DNA of 29,535 bases, from the NCBI GenBank assembly GCA_036497785.1, contig DASXIW010000202.1, forward strand, positions 1 to 29,535. Reading direction: 5' to 3'. This DNA is from DASXIW01 sp036497785 (GTDB taxonomy: Bacteria > Pseudomonadota > Alphaproteobacteria > Acetobacterales > Acetobacteraceae). Both the position numbers and the translations under genes were made by a program. Shown here in pieces: positions 23,381 through 29,535 of this stretch (the first letter of the stretch is position 1; each line of letters begins with the position of its first letter). The notes beneath the pieces were generated by a model. The model did no database searches. It was not told the origin of the DNA and was given only the letters and a program-made list of their open reading frames with translations.

Positions 23381-23471
23381 TCTAGCGGCGGTCGCCGGCT
23401 GCTGGTTCGGGTTTCCCCCCGTGGCCCGGCAGCCTATTCTCCTTGGCGACGCGGGCGGAAGGATGCCGGGC

Positions 23472-24350
23472 ATGGACGAGGCGATCAGCGGATTATGGGT
23501 GGCGCTGCCGACCCCGCTGGATGCTGACTCCCATGTGGATCACGCCGCCCTGGTGCGGCACGCTCTATGGCTGCTCGAACAACGCTGCGACGGGCTGGTA
23601 CTGTTCGGCAGCATCGGCGAGGGGCCGTCCTTCACCGCCGCCGAACGCCTGTCCGCCACCGAGGCGCTGCTGAAGGCCGGGATTCCCACCGGCCGCATCG
23701 CGCTCGGCACCGGATGCACCGCCATCGCCGACACGGTGGCGCTCACGCGCCAGGCCATGGCCCTGGGTCTGGTCCATATTCTGATCCTGCCGCCCTGGTA
23801 TTTCCGCGACGTGTCGCAGGACGGGGTTGCGGACGCCTTCGCCGCCATCATCGACGGCGTGGGCTCCATCAGGCTGCGTGCCTTGCTCTACGATGTCCCT
23901 GCAATGTCAGGCATCGCCATCGATCCCCCCACGCTGGGCCGGCTGCGCGCACGCTATGGCAGTGTCGTCGCGGGGGTGCATGATTGCAGCCGGAATTTTG
24001 TGGCGTTTCGTCAGGCCGCTCCGGACTGCTCCATACTGGTTGGAACGGAGGCGGACATCGCCAGCGCGCGGGCGGCCGGGGCCGTGGGCGCGATCTCGGC
24101 CATGGCCAACCTGGTCCCGGCGGTGGTGCGCGCCATGTTCGAAGAACCGGCCGCCGATAGCGCCATGCAGGCCGCCGCCGACGCCTTCGAAGGTCATGCC
24201 TTCCTGCCCATGCTGAAGGCGGTGCTGGCCGCGACCAGCGGCGATGCCGCCTGGCGCGCCGTCCGGCCGCCGCTGCGCCCGGCCCATCCGGCACACGGCG
24301 CGCGGATCGCCGCCTCGCTGGCGGCCCTGCAAGCGCCACGGGCGGCCTGA
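23472..24350 (+). CDS. DapA-family (dihydrodipicolinate synthase-like) protein lacking the Schiff-base lysine
   Basis: A 292-residue TIM-barrel protein of the DHDPS/N-acetylneuraminate lyase family, usual length. It keeps GSIGEGPSFTAAER (46-59), equivalent to the substrate-carboxylate loop GTTGE, and Tyr140 in YDVPAMSG. The position that normally holds the Schiff-base Lys (G-I/V-K-D-S/C-S) reads GVHDCS, with His170 instead. ATG 23472 has GGAAGG nine bases upstream; ATG 23463 is too close to it. Because the family mechanism needs the lysine, the reaction may differ or be lost. No lysine or sialic acid genes flank it, so it is not assigned as dapA. Confidence 0.85.
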   Translation: MDEAISGLWVALPTPLDADSHVDHAALVRHALWLLEQRCDGLVLFGSIGEGPSFTAAERLSATEALLKAGIPTGRIALGTGCTAIADTVALTRQAMALGLVHILILPPWYFRDVSQDGVADAFAAIIDGVGSIRLRALLYDVPAMSGIAIDPPTLGRLRARYGSVVAGVHDCSRNFVAFRQAAPDCSILVGTEADIASARAAGAVGAISAMANLVPAVVRAMFEEPAADSAMQAAADAFEGHAFLPMLKAVLAATSGDAAWRAVRPPLRPAHPAHGARIAASLAALQAPRAA

Positions 24351-24517
24351 TATCAGCGGGGTTGGCGGGGAGCGGCCGCGCGCTGCCCTGGCCGCGCAAC
24401 CAATTCAAGCGTCGGTGATCGGGGGCTGAAGCGCGTCGGGCGGGGTGGACGGCGCAGCGGTTCTTGCATTGAATCCCGGCATGGCGCCGTCGCGCCGCTG
24501 GATGAAGTGCCGCCCCT

Positions 24518-26071
24518 ATGGACGCTCCCGTAGCTCACCTCAGTTCCGACGCGTTGGAAAACGAGCCGGCGCCCCCCACCTTCACCCATCAGCAGATCGT
24601 GCAGGTGCTCACCGGCATCATGCTGTGCATCCTGCTCGCGGCCATCGACCAGACCGTGGTGGTGCCGGCAGTGCCGGCCATCGCCGCCGATCTGCATGGT
24701 TTCGACCATCTGTCCTGGATCGTCTCGGCCTATCTGCTTACCTCAACCTCGGCCATGCCGGTCTATGGCAAGCTGTCGGATATCTATGGCCGGCGGGTGC
24801 TGCTGCTGCCGGCGATCGTGCTGTTCTGCATTGCCTCGGCCCTGTGCGCGCTGTCGCAATCCCTGTTCCAGCTGATCATCTTCCGGGCCTTGCAGGGCAT
24901 TGGCGGCGCGGGGCTGATGGCCATGGCGCAGGCGGCCATCGCCGATGTCGTGGCACCGCGCGAACGCGGCAAATACCAGGGCTACATGGCCTCCGCCTGG
25001 GGCATTGCGAGCATCCTCGGCCCGATCCTCGGCGGCTGGGTGACGGACCAGTTCTCCTGGCACTGGATATTCTGGTTGAATGTGCCGATCTGCGTCGCCG
25101 CCTTCGTTCTGAGCAACCGCGCCTTGCGGCTACTGACGGTGCATCGCCGGACGGGCACACGCATCGACTATGCCGGCGCGGCATTGCTCACCGGCTTCAT
25201 TACGCTGTGCCTGCTGATCATGAGCTGGGGCGGGGTTTCCTATGACTGGGATTCCGCCACCATCATTGGGCTGGGTGTGTTCGCGGTGCTGCTGCTGGGC
25301 GCGCTGATCGTGCGGGAGATGCGCTGCGCCGACCCGTTGCTGCCGCCGCGCCTGTTCGCCAACCCGGTGATCTGCATCGGCATCGCCATTGCGCTGCTGC
25401 TATCGGCGGGTCTGTTCGGCGGCACCTTCCTGCTGCCGTTGTTCTTCCAGCTGGTCGGCGGCGCCGACGCCTCGGCGTCCGGCAGCCTGCTGGTGCCGTT
25501 TCTCGGCACGAACGTGATCGGCGCCTATGTCTCGGGTCAGCTCGCCCGCCGCCTGGGCAAGACCAAGATCATCGTGATCGGCGGCATCGCCGCCACCGTG
25601 CTCGGCTTCGGCCTGCTCGCCACGATCGGCGCCGACACGCCCGGGCTGCTGACGACTCTTTACATGGTCATCGTGGGCTTCGGCATAGGCGTGTGCATGC
25701 CCGCCAGCCTGGTCATCGTGCAGAATGCCGCGGCAAGGCGGGATGTGGGTGCCGCCACCGGCGCGCTGCTGTTCCTGCGCTCCATGGGTGGCGCGCTGGG
25801 CAGCACGCTGGTCGGGGCCCTGCTGACCAACCGCTTCGCCGATCGCCTGGCCCAGCTTGGCGTCACCACACCCATCGACCTCGCCTCGCTGCGCGGCGGG
25901 GGCGGCGGCGTGCTGGCGAAGCTAGACCCCGCGACCCAGGCCACCGCCCGGCTCGCCTTGACCAGCGGCTTCCATCTGGCCTTCCTGGCCTGCTTCGGCC
26001 TGTCCGTGCTGGCCCTGCTGGTCGTGTTCGGCATGCGCGACCTGCCGCTGCGATCGGGCGAGAAAACATAA
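24518..26071 (+). CDS. DHA2-family (EmrB/QacA type) multidrug MFS exporter
   Basis: A 517-residue proton-driven exporter with about 14 membrane helices. It has the DHA2 helix 1 motif LLAAIDQTVVVPAVPAIAAD, motif A YGKLSDIYGRRVL, and motif C ASILGPILGGWVTDQFSW, followed by WIFWLNVPI. Such proteins expel drugs or dyes, or act as exporters of toxic metabolites. No HlyD/EmrA-type adaptor or regulator is adjacent, so it probably works alone in the inner membrane. The ribosome binding site is weak. In the 167-base gap before it, GCGGCC/GGCCGC can pair but no T run follows. It converges with the next gene, 21 bases away. Confidence 0.93.
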   Translation: MDAPVAHLSSDALENEPAPPTFTHQQIVQVLTGIMLCILLAAIDQTVVVPAVPAIAADLHGFDHLSWIVSAYLLTSTSAMPVYGKLSDIYGRRVLLLPAIVLFCIASALCALSQSLFQLIIFRALQGIGGAGLMAMAQAAIADVVAPRERGKYQGYMASAWGIASILGPILGGWVTDQFSWHWIFWLNVPICVAAFVLSNRALRLLTVHRRTGTRIDYAGAALLTGFITLCLLIMSWGGVSYDWDSATIIGLGVFAVLLLGALIVREMRCADPLLPPRLFANPVICIGIAIALLLSAGLFGGTFLLPLFFQLVGGADASASGSLLVPFLGTNVIGAYVSGQLARRLGKTKIIVIGGIAATVLGFGLLATIGADTPGLLTTLYMVIVGFGIGVCMPASLVIVQNAAARRDVGAATGALLFLRSMGGALGSTLVGALLTNRFADRLAQLGVTTPIDLASLRGGGGGVLAKLDPATQATARLALTSGFHLAFLACFGLSVLALLVVFGMRDLPLRSGEKT

Positions 26072-26092
26072 AACAAGCAGTCGTCCCAGGCT

Positions 26093-27112
26093 TCACGCCG
26101 CCGCTTCGGCGAGTTTGAGCAGTGCGGCGCAGGCGCGGTTGCGCCTGGCGAAGTCCACCCATGCCGTGTCCTCGGCGATGGCCTTCCATTTTGCGAGCGC
26201 ATCCGGCGTGAACTCCGCCACCTTCACATTCGCCTCGCCGTAAATCTCCGCCAGCGCGTCATCGTCCGCCCGGCTTGCCGCCAGCGCAAAATCCTCCTGC
26301 GCCGCGCCGGCATCGGTGACCGCCTTCTGCTGATCCGGCGTGAGGCTGTGGAAGACGGATCTGGACATCAACAGCGGCTCCAGCATGAACCAGAAGCTGC
26401 CTTTGCGTCCCGAGGTGACGTTTTTGGAGATTTCCTGCAGCCGAAAGTTGATCAGGCTGGTGGATGAGGTGATCGCCGCGTCCAGCGAGCCCTTCTGCAT
26501 CGCCGCGTACAGATCGTCCGACCGCACCGGGAAAACGATGCCGCCCGCCGCTTTCAGCAACAAATCCACCTCCCGCGAGCCGCCGCGCATCTTCAGGCCC
26601 TTGACGTCCTCCGGGTTGACGATGCCTGTGGAGCGGGAGGCGATGCCGCCGGCCTGCCAGATCCAGGCAAGGATCTTCACCCCGCGCTTGCCCAGCAGCT
26701 CCGCCAACTCATGGCCGATCTCGCTGGTCTTCCAGGCCATGCCTTGCTGGTAGCTGGTCACCAGTGCCGGCATCAGGCCGATACCGGCCTCCGGCACCTC
26801 GCCGCCGGCATAGGCCAACGGATACAGACTGAGATCCAGCGCGCTGTGCTGCAAGGCGGAGAACTGGGCGGCGGTCTTCATCAGGGAAGAATTGGGATAG
26901 ATCTCGAAGGCGAGGCTTCCCTTGGTGCGCTCCTGCACATCGGCCGCGAAACGGCGCACCAGCCTGTCGCGGAAGTCGCCCTTTTCCGCGCTTCCGCCAG
27001 GAAATTGGTGGCTGATCTTCAGCGTCCGGGTCATGGCCTGGGCGCTGGTGGCGCGCAAGATGACCGGTGCCGCGAGCAGCCCGCCAATGGCGGTCCGGCG
27101 AGAGATGAACAT
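26093..27112 (-). CDS. TRAP transporter substrate-binding protein (DctP family)
   Basis: A 339-residue periplasmic binding protein. The N-terminus SRRTAIGGLLAAPVILRATS with cleavage after AQA looks like a Tat-type signal (twin Arg at 5-6). The mature part starts LKISHQFPGGSAEKGD and includes KGLKMRGGSREVDLLLKAAG and GSLDAAITSSTSLINFRLQE, in the regions that form the ligand pocket with the conserved Arg in DctP proteins. These bind carboxylates or related acids and pass them to DctQ/DctM membrane proteins. No DctQM genes occur in the window, so the gene is an orphan here. GGGAGG precedes ATG 27112. Confidence 0.9.
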   Translation of the reverse strand: MFISRRTAIGGLLAAPVILRATSAQAMTRTLKISHQFPGGSAEKGDFRDRLVRRFAADVQERTKGSLAFEIYPNSSLMKTAAQFSALQHSALDLSLYPLAYAGGEVPEAGIGLMPALVTSYQQGMAWKTSEIGHELAELLGKRGVKILAWIWQAGGIASRSTGIVNPEDVKGLKMRGGSREVDLLLKAAGGIVFPVRSDDLYAAMQKGSLDAAITSSTSLINFRLQEISKNVTSGRKGSFWFMLEPLLMSRSVFHSLTPDQQKAVTDAGAAQEDFALAASRADDDALAEIYGEANVKVAEFTPDALAKWKAIAEDTAWVDFARRNRACAALLKLAEAAA

Positions 27113-27208
27113 GGCGTGCCTCCCAGGGCAGGAGTTTCACCCAGGCTGGGGTCTGCTCCGCCTTGCATCTATGTATGTAAGCATTCCGTGGGGAAAACCT
27201 GCGCGGCC

Positions 27209-28897
27209 TCAGGCCCGCTTGCGAAATGGCTTCGGCTTGCCGCGGCCCTTCGGCGGGCCGCCCGGCGCGTGACGGCCGCTTTGCGCGGGGTCCGCCGGCC
27301 CGATCGCCATTTCGGTCTCGCCTGAGGCCGCCACGGCGACGGCGAAGCGTGTGGCGCTGTCCTGGGTGATTTCGAACTTTGTCTCGCGGTCGAAAATGCG
27401 GATGTGGCCAATATCCTTTTTGGTCACGTGCCCCACGCGGCAGATCAGCGGCAGCAGCCATTTCGGATCGGCATTGTTGCGACGGCCGATACCCATGCGA
27501 AACCAGACCATGTCGGTCAGGTCGGGTCGCTGCGCGTCGCGCGCCCCGCGCCGTCCATCATGCTTTCCCTGCGGGGCTTGCACGGCGCGGCCGTCGAACA
27601 GATCCTCGGGGGCGGGCAGGCGGGCGCGGTACAGCCGGATCAGCGCGGCGGCGACAGCCTCGGCGGAGCGGCTCTCCAGCAAGGTGCGCCCCATGGCCAA
27701 CTCGTCCTCCGCCGCCGCATCGCTCAGCAGCGGATCGCTCAGCATACGCTGCTGGTCGCGCGCGCGGATCTCGTCGCCCGAAGGGGGTTCGCCCCAGCTC
27801 GCGTCGATATGGGCGGAGGCCAGCAGCATCTCCGCCCGGCGGCGCTTGGTGTATGGCACCAGCAGCAGGCAGGTGCCCTTGCGCCCCGCCCGCCCGGTGC
27901 GGCCGCTGCGGTGCAGCAGCATCGCCTTGTTCGTGGGGATGTCGACATGCACCACCAGATCCAGATCCGGCAGATCGAGCCCGCGCGCGGCCACATCGGT
28001 GGCGATACATACCCGTGCCCGGCCGTCGCGCAGCGATTGCAGCGCGGTGCTGCGCTCGGTCTGGCTCAGCTCGCCGGACAGCGCCACGGCGGCGAAGCCG
28101 CGCTCCACCAGCCTTGCGTGCATGTGCCGCACCGCGTCCCGCGTAGCGCAGAACACCAGCGTGCCACGCGCCTCGAAAAAGCGCAGCACATTAACCAGCG
28201 CGTGTTCGATCTCGTTCGGCGCGACACGAATGGCGCGATATTCGATGTCGCCATGCGGTTCGTTGCGCGCCACCGTGTCGATGCGCAACGAATCTCGCTG
28301 ATATTGCCGCGCCAGATTGGCGATCTCACGAGCGATGGTGGCCGAGAACAGCAAGGTGCGTCGGGCGGGCGGCGTCGCATCCAGAATGAACTGCAATTCC
28401 TCGCGGAATCCCAGATCCAGCATCTCGTCCGCCTCGTCCAGCACCACCGCGCGCAGGACAGAGACATCCAGCTGGCCGCGCTCCAGATGGTCGCGCAGCC
28501 GGCCCGGCGTGCCAACCACGATATGGCTGCCGGCCGCCAAATCCTGCCGCTCGCGCCGCGGATCCATGCCACCTACGCAGGAGACCACCCGCGCTCCGGC
28601 ATGCTGGTACAGCCAGCTCAGCTCGCCATGCACCTGGATCGCCAGTTCGCGGGTCGGCGCCACGATCAGCGCCAGCGGTTCCGCCGGCGGCGGCAGGCGC
28701 TCGGCAGGGCCTAACAGCGTGCCGGCGAAGGCCAGCCCATAGGCGACCGTCTTGCCCGAGCCGGTCTGGGCGGAGACCAGCATGTCCCGGTCGGCGGCGC
28801 CGGCTTCCAGCACGGCGGCCTGAACCGGTGTCGGCTCGGCATAGCCGCGCTCGGCGAGGGCGCGCGCCAGGGCGGGATGGGTCGTGGGAAAGGGCAT
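27209..28897 (-). CDS. DEAD-box RNA helicase with DbpA-type RNA-binding domain
   Basis: A 562-residue ATP-dependent RNA helicase. Visible motifs: Q-motif Gln26 region (PTPVQ), Walker A SAQTGSGKT (42-50), PTRELA (81-86), DEAD (154-157), SAT (185-187), ARGLDLPDLDLVVHVD, and HRSGRTGRAGR. Between about 460 and 530, WFRMGIGRRNNADPKWLLPL and the following stretch match the DbpA/CsdA C-terminal RNA-binding domain. The last 30 residues are Gly/Pro/Lys-rich. This layout fits DeaD/CsdA-like proteins acting in ribosome assembly and mRNA turnover, often in the cold. ATG 28897 is the clear start. The symbol deaD is likely but not certain. Confidence 0.94.
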   Translation of the reverse strand: MPFPTTHPALARALAERGYAEPTPVQAAVLEAGAADRDMLVSAQTGSGKTVAYGLAFAGTLLGPAERLPPPAEPLALIVAPTRELAIQVHGELSWLYQHAGARVVSCVGGMDPRRERQDLAAGSHIVVGTPGRLRDHLERGQLDVSVLRAVVLDEADEMLDLGFREELQFILDATPPARRTLLFSATIAREIANLARQYQRDSLRIDTVARNEPHGDIEYRAIRVAPNEIEHALVNVLRFFEARGTLVFCATRDAVRHMHARLVERGFAAVALSGELSQTERSTALQSLRDGRARVCIATDVAARGLDLPDLDLVVHVDIPTNKAMLLHRSGRTGRAGRKGTCLLLVPYTKRRRAEMLLASAHIDASWGEPPSGDEIRARDQQRMLSDPLLSDAAAEDELAMGRTLLESRSAEAVAAALIRLYRARLPAPEDLFDGRAVQAPQGKHDGRRGARDAQRPDLTDMVWFRMGIGRRNNADPKWLLPLICRVGHVTKKDIGHIRIFDRETKFEITQDSATRFAVAVAASGETEMAIGPADPAQSGRHAPGGPPKGRGKPKPFRKRA

Positions 28898-29185
28898 TGC
28901 AACTCGGTTTGGGTAATGCGGAGAGATTCCGGCGCTCAGCTAGCCTGCCGGGAGGGCCGGGGCAACGCGAGGAAATGCGTGTCTGGGTCTCGTTCGTCAC
29001 CGCCGGGGCCAGCGGGTTGATTTTCACGTGCAACGTTCGTATGTCGCGACTGTCCTACTCAAGGGCCGCGGTAATTTGATCGGATTCGCAGGATCCTCGG
29101 CAGCTTGCGCCGCGACACCAAACGCTAGAGCGGGATGGGTTCAGATCCCATGGGGAGTGGATAGCGACCCGCTCCCGGGCAAAGT
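28898..29185. other. Gap between helicase and IS fragments
   Basis: No gene or RNA is recognised in this 288-base stretch. It carries the helicase promoter region on the minus strand and, at 29128-29174, a nested inverted repeat described separately. Confidence 0.5.
29128..29174 (+). repeat. Nested inverted repeat before the IS110-like fragment
   Basis: GAGCGGG (29128-29134) pairs with CCCGCTC (29168-29174); directly inside, ATGGG pairs with CCCAT (29135-29139/29147-29151). It lies just before the IS110-like coding fragment and resembles in design, not sequence, the structured leader of the other IS110 element in this window. It may be the left non-coding end of this element. Confidence 0.4.
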
Positions 29186-29360
29186 GAGGTTGCTTCCACC
29201 CTCACTCTGGAGACGATCAAGCAAAGCATCGTGCCTCGAGCTGACAAGTCGGCCGCTATCCGCACCAATCTTGGCGCAATCTTTGTGTCATTGGGACTGA
29301 GCCGCTCGACCTGGCTGATCACATCACTTTCGCCAGGAGCGGGCGAGAAAATGTCAAAAG
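29186..29360 (+). pseudogene. N-terminal fragment of an IS110-like transposase
   Basis: The frame reads EVASTLTLETIKQSIVPRAD, then AIFVSLGLSRSTWLITSLSP and GAGEKMSK, after which it changes into unrelated sequence. IFVSLELSxSTWLVTSLSPG is, from memory, the start of a group of IS110-type transposases in alphaproteobacteria. No ATG is present in frame at the start; GTG near 29231 is possible. Only about 55 residues remain and the following IS630-like sequence cuts it off. The family call is from recall and therefore moderate. Confidence 0.5.
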
Positions 29361-29535
29361 CGCGACGGGATGTCGCGGCATGAGGCGGCGGCCCATTTCA
29401 GTGTGGCGGTGAGTACGCCGGTTGGCTGGCTGGCGCGCTTCCGGCGCACCGGGAGCGTCGCGGCGGGGCAGATGGGCGGCCACAAGGCGCGGAAGATCTC
29501 CGGCGAGCACCGTGACTGGCTGATCGAGCGATGCC
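29361..29535 (+). pseudogene. IS630-family transposase fragment (5'-truncated, runs off the window)
   Basis: From 29364 the frame reads RDGMSRHEAAAHFSVAVSTP, then VGWLARFRRTGSVAAGQMGG and HKARKISGEHRDWLIERC to the window edge. This is the helix-turn-helix DNA-binding part and linker of IS630-family transposases. The usual first residues (LRxRVVAAV-like) are missing; the frame joins directly to the end of the IS110-like piece. Whether the rest is intact cannot be seen. Confidence 0.72.

Noticed and set aside
27209..27240. Terminator at the helicase gene end
   Set aside because: GGCC-TGA-GGCC over the stop codon followed later by TTTT gives only a short stem with mismatches; too weak to call.

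Overview
The window reads as chromosomal DNA of an alphaproteobacterium, most likely an acetic acid bacterium or close relative in the Acetobacteraceae. The support is high GC, an EcfG-type general-stress sigma factor, and a pentose-phosphate operon that carries a transaldolase/phosphoglucose isomerase fusion, an arrangement I associate with acetic acid bacteria. The taxonomic call is inference from gene content; no rRNA is present.

Positions 1-1345 hold the end of an EcfG-like sigma factor gene, a HisKA_2-type histidine kinase relative with a degenerate ATPase half, and a small DUF1328 membrane protein on the other strand. Positions 1561-10683 are one tight plus-strand operon: transketolase, transaldolase-PGI fusion, short-type 6-phosphogluconate dehydrogenase, glucose-6-phosphate dehydrogenase, a Cof-type HAD hydrolase and 6-phosphogluconolactonase. 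Together these cover the oxidative branch and most of the non-oxidative branch of the pentose phosphate pathway; ribulose-phosphate epimerase and ribose-phosphate isomerase are not in the window. Positions 10870-13451 are minus-strand: an entericidin-like lipoprotein, a YqjD/YqjE-like pair and an MFS transporter. Sequences fitting the EcfG promoter consensus (GGAAC, 16-17 nt, about CGTT) lie upstream of the DUF1328 gene, the entericidin gene and the YqjD-YqjE pair, which suggests that the stress sigma factor at the window start controls a small envelope regulon located next to it.

Positions 13452-15845 are a decayed accessory patch: a 5'-truncated Nramp-type metal transporter followed by a broken IS110-family element. 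The transposase has lost an internal part, and its leader contains a 10-bp inverted repeat able to hide the ribosome binding site. Positions 15846-21091 are minus-strand genes for a LysE-family exporter, a large MscS-type channel and an AsmA-family protein. Positions 21304-21540 hold a probable 16-codon leader ORF and a 57-residue membrane protein. Next come an MFS exporter (minus), MsrB, a DapA-family protein lacking the Schiff-base lysine, and a 14-TM DHA2 drug exporter (plus), then an orphan TRAP solute-binding protein and a DEAD-box RNA helicase (minus). The window ends in two joined transposase fragments (IS110-like, then IS630-like).

Most of the window is ordinary metabolic and transport sequence. 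The items most worth attention are the local general-stress regulon with its unusual kinase relative, the structured ends of the IS110 element, the leader ORF/small membrane protein pair, and the DapA-like protein with His in place of Lys.
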